This document shows positions 13,734 through 27,563 of a DNA stretch of 64,000 nucleotides, in pieces; within the stretch, counting starts at the first letter, position 1; the number at the start of each line of letters is the position of its first letter. Source of the stretch: Balanoglossus misakiensis (taxonomy: Eukaryota; Hemichordata); contig CM082579.2 of the NCBI GenBank assembly GCA_040954595.2, positions 5,084,001 to 5,148,000 on the forward strand, in the 5' to 3' direction. The position numbers were made by a program, and so were the translations under genes. The notes under the pieces were generated by a model that had not been told where the DNA came from, searched no databases, and saw only the letters and a list, made by a program, of their open reading frames with translations.

Positions 13734-16700
13734 GGCCGATTTCGGAAGAGGATGAAGCCCGCTTATCAACCCGGGAGATCTCAAGAGGTTTTAACACAGC
13801 TCCACAGATATGGCCGGACACAGGCAATCGGTAGTCTGGCAAACTTCTGTACAGACTTCTTCAGGTTACTCAGATGAGAACAAGAAAGACGCAGTGTCCT
13901 CCTCTGACATTGTGTCCAGAGTAACTTCTCAGACTGAGCACCTGTCCCCCGCACCACCTACAGATCCCGCACATACGTACATCAGGTGGGAAGTGGGAGA
14001 GTCCAGTGCCTGCCAACTCAGGTATGCTCTGGGCTTTTCTGTGCCTCTCCCCCAAAAAACAATCTCAACAAAAGCCGGGACCTTTGAGAGAAAGAAAACC
14101 TGAGGATGACATAAGAACTCGCGTCACACCGCAACCGTCAGACAGACAGCCATGCCTCCGAAGAAGAAGAAGAAAAGTGGACATTCCAGCTGGCATTAAC
14201 TTTTCTTTTTAAGTCATGGCTGGCTGAAAAGAAAATATGTACCTTGTGATGCACACACGCCAAGGTATGCACAAAGGCCAAAAACTCAGGCAGACAATAA
14301 CATCCCCATTCCGCATTCAGCTTCCCGGGCCCCGAGCATTAGCATAGGGCTTCTTCATTGCAGAGTAGCAGCTTCTGTGCACCCACTCCGACAGCTGAAT
14401 TCCGACTCGCTTTATCACTGTCAGGGGTCAAATGAATTGTGGAAAGGTATGCTCTACCATGTCACCGGGTGTTAATTGATCCACAATCTTCCTATTGGGT
14501 AAACAGGAATTACTCAAACCAATCTCAAACATAAAGGCTTCATTCTTTTTTACACCCACTTTACACAGAGACTGTAATCACCCACTGAAACACAAGCCTG
14601 TGAATTGTCTTGCTGTCCAATGATCACTTTTCAAGGGGAGAGAAGGGAATTTCATCTCCAAACAGCCAGAAATAGTTGCCATTCCTACGATTGATAGGCA
14701 TATATACCTGTATTCTGTGAAAACAAGGGTTCTGTACTGTTGGTAAGAACACAGCCCCTCCACAAGACTGTAGTTAGTCAGTGGAAGAAGCACTTTTAAA
14801 AACCATTTTCAGGTTAAACTCAAAACAACGTACCCCTACAGCTGAATGGACTATTCCACAAACATTACTCAATCTAAAGTGACACGTTTGTGATCATTGG
14901 TACAATTTGGGGCGAAAAAGTTATAAATTTTCTCTTTGTTAGATTGCTTGGGTGTTCAAGGAATGGTGCTTATGATATCCCTAAAGTAGTGCACGACAGT
15001 AATTCTAAACACCTTCCATGTTGAAGTGTGTCCCTGTAACCTCTTGGTTGGCTGGACCCTTGTGTGGGGTTGGGCACTCCATCTCTCTTCAAATCTTAAT
15101 CTCAATGTCAAGTTATCTCCATCAAAGCCAAAAGATCAGTCACCAGTTCCACCCATCCATGTGATCACAACATTAGACGCCAATTTATATATTTCAGACA
15201 AACCCAAACACCTCCCATTGCAAAAAACAAACTCCACTTAAATTTATGATTTCGTTATCACAATTTGACCCAAAGTGCACAGCCGATAACCAGCTGCAAT
15301 TTTATGTTTGATGGGAGCCCTTCCTGTCGCCACCAAGTGAAGAGTGCGCAAGTGCAACAAGTTTGCATGTACATCTGAGAGAAGCCATGGGAGGGAGAGA
15401 GGGAGTGAGTAAAGGCATTGGGATTGACAAGTAATGACTCAGTGCTGCTACATCCGGTATCCATGGCATCAGATACACCACAAATTCTTGCCTCAGCCTC
15501 AATCTCCCCTCTCTTGTCTGTGCAGTTAGTCAGCAGTTTGGCAAAAAGACTTTTTTAATTCTCACAAACAGACATTTTCCTGTTTTCCCCGCTAAATTTA
15601 GCAAGCACCGGATCCTAATCAATATCTCAATGATAGAAATCAAGGAAATGACACACTCGAGTAAACACGCAAAGCTGTTTACTTGGTTTGTCACCTTCAA
15701 GTTGAAGCTGATTACCAAATATCTCCTCCAGGGCTTTGCTTTCAATATCCCCCTACCCAGCCTTATTTTTTTCTTCCCAAGCCTCGCTAAATAAATAAAC
15801 ACCAAATACTTCAAATTAACAATAAAACTCACAAAGTGGCTCAGAATTCCTACACAAACCGACTTTGCAATGAGAAGTATGCGAGGGAAATTCTCTGACA
15901 CATACAACTTGAATTGGCGTTTGTTTCCACGTTCTGTGTTCCGGGGAGGTTGGACCTCCCGTCGACAACAATGGCATTGTTTTGCCGAGATGCAGAACTA
16001 TGCCGGAGTAAAAGGATCAGGATCGGAATGGGCAGTAAAATGCGAAACACGAAGGGCTGCAGATAATCCTCCCACCCACCCCCAGAAAAAATATCTTAGT
16101 CTTAATACGACACAGGTGCTCGTTTTCCCAAGCAGAGATTTCTCGAGATTTTCAGTCAGAATGAAACAATGAGACTCCGCCTGTGGGCTGTTTGCTCATT
16201 TGTTTCAAAGGACTGACTTTGTTACACCCACTCCAGTGGAGGTTGGCCCCTCGCTTTGAGCCGGGCTGGGGAAAGCATTCTCCCAACAATGGCCGCCGCA
16301 TTCCTGGCCGTACAAACACTCGGGCAAAGACGTTTGTTTATTATTCTTTTCGCTAGATTTCAATCGAGAAAGAGTCGAAAAGTTCTAATCTGAGGAAAGC
16401 ATTCCAAGCGAACGAGCATGAACAAACTTGTTTTTTTTCTCTCTGTCACCTGTTGAGTATCGGAGACAAGATTATCTTGAACTCTTCAAAGGTAACAGAT
16501 GACACTCTCTCAGAAATTCCCTCGGTGATCTGTTGGACTACAATTGATGGGATGCAACAGGTGGTTGCCTGTCCCATAGACAGTCTGGTTGCCGACAAGA
16601 AATCAGTTTGCTAATCCACCCTTCCAGGTGACTTCTCCAGTAGCAAACAGACAGTTAGCATTCTGTTGAACTCCCTAATTCTGGTAAGCTGTATAATTTT

Positions 16701-18698
16701 AGAAAATCTCACACTGAAAAATTGCACCAACTTGAGGATACTCAGACAAGTCAGTGAGTCTGGGAAAACTTATGATGTAATGTTCTTGAAAAAGAAAATG
16801 TTCATATGCCGTGCTGTAACAAATGCAACTTTTTTAAACAGGAGAGCCTGGAATGACAGTACGGAGAGACAACAGTCACCAGACTTCCAGAAGATTCGAT
16901 CACTGACGTTGTGATTGACTCACAGTCAGCACGTGCAAAGTTCCAGAAACGTCAATATCCGCGAAGAGAAGAGAGAAGGTGATAAGCAAGAATTCTTCAG
17001 GGCACAAATATCTATTCAAATCTCACGGTTTGCAGAGCGACATCAAAACAGGAAGTGAAAACCATTGTGCGGGCTGGAATTTTGCAGAAGCATGTTTTAC
17101 GAAACCCTGAACGGAATGTGCCAAACTTTCGCCTGTGCCTGGTTACAGCATGATAAAATTGATCACATGCAAATAAAATTAGTATATCCTGCATTCCAGG
17201 GATCAGAATCAAAACATGTCGTCTGGTGTCAGCAAATGAGTAATCCTTGATAAAAATGCATGTTGCCATGGTGACACCGGCCTGCCATGAAATTCATAGT
17301 TAGTGACTGCAGGAAATATGCGAAATAAACAAATCTGATTAAAATTCCATCCAGAGGCAATCATTGTTTACTCCTACAATATGTGGCCTGCCTACACCAT
17401 TGCTACCTATACATATTTTTTCTGTTTTTTAGCAGAGAGTCAACCAGTGTTCTGACAAAATGATTTATCAAAATGTTTCAAATATTTATACGAAGTGATG
17501 CAAATGATCCTTAGTGACATGGCAAAGATGGAGGTTTTCCTTTCACAGGGCTTCGTCATTCCACAGACATAGTTGGGACGTGGCAACCAAGCAGCAAATT
17601 AAATACTTAGCTCAGGAAAAGTAACTTAAGCTGGTAACCTGACACAGAACTTATATGCGCAGAATTTTACAGTACATATTGTCCACCCGATTACCCTCTA
17701 CACACTGGTAGTCCATTCAAACAACAGACAACAAGCTGAAAATAGTCTTCCATATATGGAGAGACACACCTCAACAGGTATGCGGTGCAGGCATTTCAGC
17801 ATGTACATATCTCATTGAAGTAAACAAAACATTTTTTTTCTTTGGCAAGACATACAGATGTACTTGTCAAACTTTCCATTTTTTCAGCATTGTTTGTTCG
17901 GATCATTCTTTTCTTATTTTCAATCCACCCACTTCACATATTAAGTAACCCCTCTTTTTTTATCAAACTATGGATGTGGACATACAGGTAAACACTTACA
18001 TGTCGTCAGGCAGACTGAAAGATTGTGGTGTCTGCAGACACACACATTTCTTCTTATTTTTGAACTGGTGCCAGTAAAAGACTTATTTGCGATAATGCCA
18101 GGAAATAATTATTTCCAACGACCTCACATGCTGGTGAGGTCATAAACACACACTACACAAAACAGGTGCAGATAATCTTGTCAATAAAAATCAGATTAAT
18201 TTGGGCATTGTATCTCAAGAGACAAACAAACAGACAGTCATATTCAGGTATGGGGTCACTGACCTACATTTGTACACAATCTTGGCATCCAACTTGATCT
18301 CAACGTTGGTTACACTTACAACCAGCCACTCAGTGTGCTTAGAAACAAAATTACGGTACAAGTAGCAACTGCACAGTGATTAAAAGTACATTCGTGGTGT
18401 TGTTAATAGGTTCCCTCAGCAGTCACATTTGTCGCAGACCTACACTGTTGACAGGTGAAAAAAAAAATCTCGAAATACCCACCTGTCAGATCCAACTCCT
18501 CAGTCTCTGGAGCAAATGTTTATTTAAACCTGTTGCATCAAAGTTACCAGGTCCGAGGCAAACAAACAACATTTTAACCCTACTCAAACGTCAGGTCAAA
18601 CCAAAGCGGCAGAGAGATGATTAACGTTTCACTGAGCTCGCCTGCGATTGAATGCAAACAGTGGCAAACAAAGTTTCCACACAATAACAAACCCCTAC
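13734..18698. other. Noncoding between the two candidate alternative exons
   Basis: Nothing recognised except possible leader/promoter sequence of the 13.6-kb candidate (13734 to about 14200) and the X-box-like site at 17262. Confidence 0.5.
17262..17275. promoter_or_regulatory. RFX X-box-like site
   Basis: GTTGCCATGGTGAC, one base from an ideal dyad. It is 1.4 kb downstream of the candidate exon at 18.7 kb. Confidence 0.4.
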
Positions 18699-18784
18699 CT
18701 TATTCTGTCATTCAGAATCAGCCGCGCGGCCCAACGTGCCACTGGAATATCTGCTTCAACTCGGTCGTTGGCGTCGAGAACCAT
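18699..18784 (-). CDS. Candidate alternative first coding exon (28 codons)
   Basis: ATG at 18784-18782 in good context (A at -3, G at +4), then 28 codons beginning MVLDANDRVEADIPVARWAA and ending at donor AAG|GTAGGG in phase 2. The PDZ exon at 26772 also ends in phase 2, so both could splice to the same downstream Shroom-like exon. A TATA box and initiator lie upstream at 19.03-19.06 kb. The peptide itself matches nothing I know. It could instead be the first exon of an unrelated minus-strand gene to the left, or chance. Confidence 0.4.
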
Positions 18785-19020
18785 GCTTCAACACCAGAAG
18801 GGTTGTAATGTTTTTTTAAGTAAACGACTGACGATGTTCTGAAAAATTACGTAAAACAAAGCGGCATGCCTGCCTTGGTGCTCGTGTGTCTGCTTCGTAG
18901 TGTCAACTGAACTAAAGCTAAACGGCGCACCTCCTACGTTATATATGGTGAAATCCTTGAGGCTGGGCTTATAGAGTCCCAAGAGGTCTCTCTCTCTCTA
19001 TACTATGACGTCTGCCTGAT

Positions 19021-19067
19021 ACAATACTGAACAATACCGCTGGAAATCTCTGCCCTTTATATATATT
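19021..19067 (-). promoter_or_regulatory. Candidate internal promoter: TATA box plus initiator
   Basis: On the minus strand TATAAAGG begins at 19061, inside a longer ATATATATAAAGGG run. A TCAGT initiator has its A at 19028, 33 bp downstream, close to the canonical TATA-to-start distance. The transcript would run leftwards through about 244 bases of leader, with one short upstream ORF (ATG at 18867), to the ATG at 18784. Confidence 0.45.
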
Positions 19068-22000
19068 GTGACGGCGCATCAAATGATTATGCGCTAAACT
19101 CCAGCGCTTGACAGGAAGTATTTAGAAAGCGGACACACTGCAGTTGTTGACACTCGGGTGATAATGTTAATATGCAGGAAAATTGGTCAACAACACGTAA
19201 GAGGCTGGACTTTGTCGCCTTCGGAAGTCCTTTACGGGCAAATGACCGCTCGGGTCTCCACAAAAACCAATACTCGAAACGAGAACAGGTGACCCGTATA
19301 GCTGCCACGACAAGTCGATGACCCCCCCCCTCCTCCCACCACAGGTATTAAACTCAAGTTCCTATTAAACCAAGCTGTCAACAGCACACCACAACAAGGT
19401 CACATTCCTCCGTGGTGTACCGAAGCAAATGAGACCGCTAAAAGATCGCATTACCTCATATTTCAGGGCACTGCTCTCCAAAGGAAGAAAGACAAAAAAG
19501 AAAAGGTGCAGACAAAATACCTAGGCAGGACCCAAGAAAGGATGTTAGAAAATTGCAGAGGAATCTCAATAAGCTGAGGTGCTTCCACTCTTGCGGAGGA
19601 AATAATTCCACAAAGAATTCCAAAAGTGCAGTAATTATATTAATCTGGCAGCTGAAATCCCTGATATCCGAGTGTCCTTCAATGAACTGCAAAAAGCCAT
19701 GTAGGTTACCATCAGCCGAATTTCTCCAGCCTGAGTGATGCTATATGGCCTAACAGCCCTTTGGCAATTTGTTTTGGGGAGGGAAAGCCATTGTATCAAG
19801 TGTGAAGCCACAAACACAGGTACAAAAGCACCACTGTGAAACTGATGGGTAACTAAACAGATTAAAACAGTGGAGTCCAATTAAGCAAACAAGCTGCCTT
19901 AATTAGAAAAAACAAACACACCTGTAAAAGACCCAGCATGACATTTCCCCCAAAGTGGGTGTGGTGGTTTCAGCAGTCAGTATAAACTCAGACCTGCACT
20001 CCGACATGAGAATTCTAATACAAGTACACATCACTGCAAAAGTTGCACTGGAACTTCAGATAAGCAGGTTTTAAAATTTATCAGAAAAGATAACTGAAAT
20101 CGCTATACTTACCCCCCTCAAGCTAATGTCAAATATGCAAAAAAGTGCCCAGGAGTGATATATACCACATCTACCTGTAGCAACATCACCCTTCTCTCTC
20201 TACACAAGGTAAAGCCAGACACACATCCGCAATAAAAATGGCGTGGGTGCACCTTGACAGAAAAGATGGCCCAAATGAGGGACTTCCTCTCTAAAATAGC
20301 ATTATCTGTCTGGGACATAAAACGCATCTTGAATTCTCCTGCACTACACCCAAGACATTAAAGAGACCCAAGACATCCATACTATTAGTATTGTCTCCGG
20401 GACTAATGATTCGAATGACGACCAGAGTACATAACCTTCCTATTGTCTAATCATTTGCACAAGGTGACGCCTAAAATCCAACCTCCTTTACAAAAGAAAT
20501 CAAGTGTCCATAAAAAAAGTCTTATCACACTTTCCCCAGGTGACTTGGAAACCCACGCAATCCAACAGCATCAATAGAAACAATCCTTCTTATGACTTTA
20601 AGCAGATTTGATATACTTAATATCCTTCAAAGCCATGATTTATGCTCCTCACACAATACAAATCTGTTTTGTCTTCAAACAAAGTCGTATTGGAGCAGTC
20701 TCCCACACATCTTTTTTGTTTATTCTTTGATAACCAGTCTTAAAAAGTTTCGCAATTCCCTGATATACCATTGTAGAAATATCCATCTGTCATTTAGGGG
20801 TATCAAAGGTGCTGTCATTCCAATATTGATTGTTTGATGGGGAGTTTTAATAGCAGTAATTGGTTTCAGCCGGCTTCCGGTGGGAACAGTATACAGGGGA
20901 TTTGGCAACGCAAGCCTCTCACTTTCTGACCATCGAGTCCAACATCATCAGCTTACTCTCCCCCTTATTTCTTTATCCCCCCCCCCCCAACAGTGGATGC
21001 TCAGAAATTGGTGACACATGACAAAAACTTACCAAGACTGACTGGGAGCTTGCAATACTTAGAGCTACATTGAAACGTTCTTTATTTTATTTCTGTGCTG
21101 CACTGTGAATGCCGAGAGGCCAATTTTGGTAGCATGCAGGATTTCCAATCCCGGTATTATTCTCATAAGCACATGATCTCCTTCCATGGGCACAAGGACG
21201 TGCAAAAAAAAAAATACAAAACCACCACCATTCAAGTCAAGCCCCAGCAACACTTCAGAAAGCCACACTCTGCCCTCGTCATTTCAAAACTTTTTAACAC
21301 CTACATATTGGTATTTGTTCGGCATTCTATTAGCTGAAACGAATCCCATGAAAATAAACCACCTCTCCTTATAATAGGATAGGATCGGTTCCCCGCAATA
21401 CCAGATTCACAGTCAGCCGTGAAAACAAGATATTCTAAAACAAGTTCTATTTGGAAATTTACCCGGTCGATACGACAAGTATGTCAAAATTGCCACAACA
21501 AGCCAGTCACAAAAGGCAGGTAATCAGCACTGTTCTCCATTCAAAATCACCATAGAACACATTCCTGCAGTGGTGGAAATTCTCTCAGACAAATTTTCAG
21601 CTCTAACAAATGGTGCGGCGGAAAAAAAATCAATACGGACACAATTTGAGGCCAGCATGCTGCAAAGCGCAGGGCTGATAAATCTCTGTTACAATACCGA
21701 ACTCCAGTAGCAATCAATAAATGGAGGACAATAGACAACCCCCTTTTCGATTAAAAGTGACAAGTATGTGGAGCTGCCACTGAATTAACTCTGATGCAAC
21801 CTCCATTTGTTTTTCGTGGTGGCAAAGCCTGACTTTAATTCATTTGAAATTCAGATAAACCACAAAACAATTATCTCTCCAATGACACAAGTGCATGTGT
21901 ACGATTTTTATTGCCCATTGGAATCTACGATTCCGCACAAACAGTCAGAACTGCCAGAACATGTTTTTTTCATCGCATCTGTTTTCTTCTTGTAAACAAG

Positions 22001-25000
22001 TCCACCTTTTTGGCCCACTCTTTTATTGTGTGCACTGCACATAAAACAATATCCTTTGTTTATCCCACTACTAGTGCACTGCAGAATCACCAAGATGTCT
22101 ATACAGTCCATTGACCCCCAGCCAATCCAAACCCCATTCAATGACCGTCCAGGGTTAACACAGCGAAAAAATGTCCCAGACACACTGCCTACCCTTATAT
22201 TACACCACAGCGCATAACAAACAAACATACATTTCTATGGATACTTCAGATATATGCATGCACTACCGGCGAAATCTAAGCAGCACGTGATGGCTGACTT
22301 ATTTCGTTTTTATCTCGAGAAAGGTCAATATTTTTTTCCACCGGCATCGAATTCCACCAATACCTCCGAAGATTGGTATCTGTTTTGACTTGTCTGTGGA
22401 GGTCAGTCTCCTGTCGACCGATCATATAGGGACAGGAAGTGTCAGAAAAAAGGGCTTCTCAATCTCGACACGCGGGACGATATGAAAAGAGCAGGGGTAA
22501 CTCAAGTTCAGCTGGGAACAATGCTATTATTATGTTATTTACCTGTAGGGCTTATTAGTGAAATAGTTTGGAGATTACGGAGTGTAAAATAAACCGTGAG
22601 GTCATCCACTCACCGACTGGAATCAGTTGTCGAGTCCTGGTTCGAAGGGTGTTGCTCCACTGATAGTCCCATTACGAAGAAACAGCGACCGTCACTAGGT
22701 GACTCAGGTGGACTGGTCATGGTAGTCAATCGCAGAGTTTATATCACACATTAAAAAATTGTCTCCTTAAAGAAACATTTTGAACACGATGTCACACGGC
22801 GGTGCTGAATTTATCACTTTTGCAGCCCCTCTACCAGGTTGCTAGCATTTCCGCTCTGGAATGTGCATAGTGGTCGGAACGACCTCTCCTCCATTTCAAC
22901 ACATACAGCCAATTTCAGACCGCAGGGTGGAAGACGTCTGAGCTATATCACATCGTAAAAACAACACATCAGTCTGACGCGGGATCAAACTTTCAAAGTG
23001 AAAGACAAAAAAAGGGCAATCCACCCTCCACGGCACGGCCAGAATGGAGCGATTTGCATGACAAAAACTGGGTTTGGTTTGATGCCAGTATTTAATTGAT
23101 GCAAATCGATGGCACAGACATTGTTTTCTTGTATTGGCTGTGAGGACAAAAAGTTACCCTCACAAAAGATCTCAACAAGAGATGACACTGTAGGTTTCAA
23201 TGGCTTGAGTGGATGATCACTTAGTCGTAATATTTAACACATATATTGGATGTGGCGTGGCAACTTGAATTGGCGTGGTTTAGATAAACTGGTACAGGTG
23301 GTAGGTCCAACATAAGAATAGAAGATGTTATTTGAGAGATGTCATAAACATAACCAATGCAAAGTGCAGCAGGTCAATGCCAGCCTTGCAGTGCAAATGT
23401 TTCATATAGCGTTGTCTAGATCGGACATACGCTTGAAATGGACTGGCCAAATAATTTTGGACAAAATCAAATAAAAACATCTCAAGGTACCTGCAACTTG
23501 CATGGGATACTGAACTGTACAATTAGTACTGTGGATGGGTGAAAACAATTGACTGTAATTACACCACAGTTCAAACATGGCAGCCAACACTTTGCCTCGA
23601 TCATCCCCGTTTGAATTTTGGGGTTGTCGGAAGGCACCACATAGGCGTACATTCTTGGGTGAGGTTCATCGCCGACAGCAAGAGAGAAAAACATACTTGT
23701 AAAAATTTATGAGCCACATGTGAATCCTGTAGCAGACCATAAACTCTAACGCACTCCCCACACATAAAATAAAGTTTAAATCAATTTGTAGTTTATAGCA
23801 GCAAATTTCAGTGTTTGGTGTTGAGCACTCTCACAGTAGACACAGTAATTCAGGTACTGATGCAAGGTCCTTGCCTGGGGGGCATGAGCCCAGCCAAGCA
23901 TTCAAAATGGATTCGTCAAGCCGTGAATGGCCAGAAAATCCCATCCCTGTGGACATTAAAAGCGCAACTTAGAACAGCTCGTGTGAAACCACAGCCCCAA
24001 GACCAGCGCATACTTTGTTCTTTCGCACGGTGTGGAAATTCTGACGTGGCAATTCACCAGAGCCCTGTTTTATTCTCTGGTAATTAACCGACTGAAGAAG
24101 ACTACAATTAATGACAGCAGACAACTTCAGACACAATGCCAGATAATACAGCACTTTAAAGGCAAAGCAGTAAAAATACTTCCCTCAAAAGATCATGAAA
24201 ATTCCACAACTGAGCTGGCAGGCAAACATTAAATGCTCTGTTTGATCCTAGCAACCGTGCTTCTCAACTGCAATAGACGTCTGGCTCAGAATTTACAGTG
24301 TCACGTACTGAAAAGTATCTGGAGCAGCAAAGAAAAGAACAGGGCCCATGACATGATTGATGGAATCATGGTCCCACGACGACGTGACCGATGGAATCTT
24401 GAACTGAGATAGCCGGCACTAAGCACGTCCTGTCATCTCCACTTCGATGTTGCAAACACCTATTTGCTCCACAAAAAGTCACGATGACCATCCCCTTCAC
24501 TCAAGTGCTTGACAGAAAGCAGAGGTCAAGAGTAAAGGTCGCCCGTCAAGTACGGCATGTGCAGCATCGCATCAGAAAGGGCAAAGGTCACGCTGTGAGA
24601 TGCGGATTCTTCAATACAGTCACTGAAGCGATGTTACATCTCATCTGCTCTTTGAGGAGTTGCAACACTGGCTTCTATTCAACTGTGAACCTCAAAAACA
24701 TGCAAGGCTGTCAGACTCCTATCAGTCACTTCGGACAGCTCTCCGTCGACCTCGCCTCTGCAACTCCAAACCTACTCACCCACAGAAAACAACAACAAAC
24801 ACATCAACCACGCATCGGACAACTCTACAAATACAAACAAATTGCTCCCAAAGAAAAGCTGCCACTCATGGCTCTAGGATGCCACTGGCCTTTAACACAT
24901 ACTTCAGCGCTAATCAACAGGTGGTTTCGTTATCACACAATGTCGTAAACAGAACCACTGTTGTATCACGACACTCACACTGCTGTGAGACACTAACCTT

Positions 25001-26544
25001 GACCTTGAAGATCCACACAAACACACATTTCAGTCCTTAGCATACCTTTGCAAGAAGTCGTATAAAAGAGATGACCAGCTCAGAGCATCTACATCAGATC
25101 AGACAAGCGATGGCGGGCAAACAGATGCGGTAGTGTACAAGCATAGACAGGTACAAGTGTGTGAGCATCTACTGATAACTCAAGACACACACAAACTTTT
25201 TTCAAACAAAGCGTTCAAACAAATATATGTATATACTAGAAACATCTTGTTTGAGGTCATCAACACAAAACAAACAGGTAGGAAGAAATGATAAGTCAAA
25301 GAGATGCTATAATCTGCAACAACTGGCTAAAACAAACACAATACTGTTTAATGTCAACATTACCTCATTTCAACTGTAAAGTTTACAGACCTCAGTTCTA
25401 CCCATGTTCTACTGGACAAACAAGATCCCAGTTTGATTACAGCTTTAATAGCCGGCAAACAAGGTGATAATAAATGTGTATTCTGTCAATAATTCACAAA
25501 ACAGACTACACGATATGATACGATACGCCTCTTTAAGCCATCACAGTTCTGGTGAAACACACCCAATTTTAGGAGGAAAAAATTAAGTTGGAAAGACCGA
25601 GGTACACTGAAACTTGCTAACGGGCGAGAAATATTTTTATGACAGGATGAAGCATGTTGTCTTGTAGTTGTTTCATTGTTGTTTGAGACAGGATAATGAC
25701 AGTAGGCACCAGGAATTGTGAAGACAATTAAGAGAGAGATGGTGATCCCCCTCCTGTCCTGGGCTGACAGAGTTCAGGCCACCACACGAAACAAACAATT
25801 TAAATCCAATAAATCTTGAATATGAAAGACGCCGCAGCCCGTCTGGCTGATAACGAATTATTGTGCCTTGCATCAGAAAATAAATATTGATCGTTTAGAT
25901 GATTGTTCAGAGGTTGAAGGTCAATCGCAAATGTTGGATGTTTCTCCCCTATCAAACCCAGTCACGAGATAATAATGAGGCAATTAGTAAATACACAGTC
26001 ACTAGGGGTAACTTCCGATCTCTGGACGAGATGCTACAATCATGACACTGAGAACCAGGCTAGAAAAAAGTTGAGACTAGTAATGCCATAGGTTACCAGG
26101 AGGTCAGGGTGTACCGGTCAAATTTATGTCTCCAATATTTTGCATAAAAATCTACTGTATTCAATATGTGACCCTAACACACCTTGAAATATCTCTGTGT
26201 GTGTATGTGTGTTGACAGTGTGTTTGTGTGCAAATGATGAGTTGGATCCAATGCACAAAACCTATTAGTAATGAATTATTTCCATCAGGTTTTGTGGACA
26301 GGAATCGCAATGTTTTCAATGAGATGAAATATTGTAATCTGCTAAAACCGTATTGAAATGATTTAATGCATGTGTGTCAATATGAACTCTGACAGGCTTT
26401 ATGCAGTCTGCAGATTAACACACACACAATGAGTGACGTGGTAAAAATCATATTGAATCCATCGTCTCTAAAATATTTCATGGCGCTATTAAGAATCAAT
26501 ATAAACATGATGGAACTGCTGACGTTATGAGACACGTAGAGCTG
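19068..26544. other. Noncoding, probably intronic
   Basis: No exon recognised. Contains C-runs near 19321 and 20981 and several short open frames without support (for example 24484-24948 plus). Confidence 0.55.
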
Positions 26545-26553
26545 GGATTAGGC

Positions 26554-26742
26554 CAATCTGACTAAAATCAGATGTAGAGTTAGGTGCTGGCGATAATTTT
26601 GGCTATTTGCTGTTCTGTTATCTGTCTAGGCTGTCTTGGGCATACGCTCCACTCCAATGTGGGCCCCGTTCCGAACAGAACAGTCAAGAATCACCAAAAG
26701 TAAAGATGGCGCCTAACTCTACATCTGATTTTAATCAGATTG
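26554..26742. mobile_element. MITE, 189 bp, 9-bp target-site duplication
   Basis: Inverted termini of about 33 bp (left CAATCTGACTAAAATCAGAT..., right ending ...TTAATCAGATTG) with about two mismatches, flanked by the 9-bp direct repeat GGATTAGGC (26545-26553 and 26743-26751). No coding capacity. It sits in the minus-strand intron only about 30 bp beyond the donor of the PDZ exon. Confidence 0.88.
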
Positions 26743-26771
26743 GGATTAGGCTGAAGAAATGAATGGCTCAC

Positions 26772-26920
26772 CTTTGTAAAGTTAATGTAATTGTGTTGAA
26801 GGCACTTTGAATCAGCTGCTCGGCTTCTGATTGCGCGGCACACTGGACATCGTTGACTTCGAGCACCGTGTCGCCTACTTGCAGAGAGTCCGATAGATGG
26901 GCTTTGCTGCCTTCTTCAAT
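26772..26920 (-). CDS. Shroom-family protein, second coding exon (PDZ second half)
   Basis: Acceptor tctccgcag (phase 0), donor GTGAGC (phase 2), 49 complete codons: IEEGSKAHLSDSLQVGDTVL, then EVNDVQ and SEAEQLIQSAFNTITLTLQ. This gives the PDZ beta-strands and alpha-2 helix, and with the 57-kb exon makes one complete domain of about 80 residues. 'EEGSKA', 'GDxVxxVN' and 'SExExLIxSAFxxxxLxLxR' parallel Shroom PDZs. The exon must continue into a downstream exon starting with one base that completes the last codon. None was recognised confidently to the left within the window, so the remainder is probably off the left end. Confidence 0.8.
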
Positions 26921-27563
26921 CTGCGGAGAAAACAAAAAATAAAACTGATTAAAAAACACTTCCTTGCTTTTAGAATGAAAATAATCTACCAACTGGATTG
27001 AAATTTGAAGTTTTTAACGCTGGCTGTTAAGCGATGCTTGTACCACGGGCGGGTAGGCAGGTAGGTCGGTATGCAGCGCTTGTTCACAGATATGAATGAT
27101 AGGTTTCAGCAATGATAACAAAAGAATGTTGTTGTTTTTCCGAGGAAAAGATACATCTTGTTAGCGGTGTAATTATGTAATAACATGTCTGGGACAGTGA
27201 AGATCGGGAGCCGCGATAGGTAGAAAATGATCCACACATAGGTTCTGCTTCTCACAAGCTAGCGACGACAAATAATATTTAAACGGTCCTTATCAGTATG
27301 TGCCTTTAAAATGCACTTGGCAGACCACAGACCAGCGGGGAATCGACATGACACTGCAATCAAAGTTGAGGGGGGGAAAATTTTCAGACTAGAGATGCTC
27401 ACGGATGCTACAGCCACTGAGACTTGTCCACACTGGTGACCAACACACAAGGAGCTACCTCTCTTGGAGAACCAGCGTCCTTGACTGACCCGTCCAGCAG
27501 GTGGACCAACTGGATCCTTAATCTGATGTTCACTGACCAATATCGATCCGCTCTGACCCAACC

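Noticed and set aside
14152-14199. Plus-strand short ORF MPPKKKKKSGHSSWH
   Set aside because: Ends at a stop after 15 codons and has no usable donor; probably a chance purine-rich tract.
16289-16393. 34-codon plus-strand small ORF MAAAFLAVQTLGQRR... with excellent start context
   Set aside because: Too short to judge, no following exon or family; single good-context ATG is weak evidence.
22635-22660. ggttcgaag word resembling a tRNA B box
   Set aside because: No cloverleaf or A box at the right distance.
22840-22908. Minus-strand ATG (MEERSFRPLC...) followed by a GTAGAG donor
   Set aside because: Ends in phase 0, which does not match the phase 2 required downstream of the PDZ exon; no core promoter found.
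24484-24948. 154-codon plus-strand open frame with basic N-terminus
   Set aside because: No conserved motif; antisense to the gene and without splice support.
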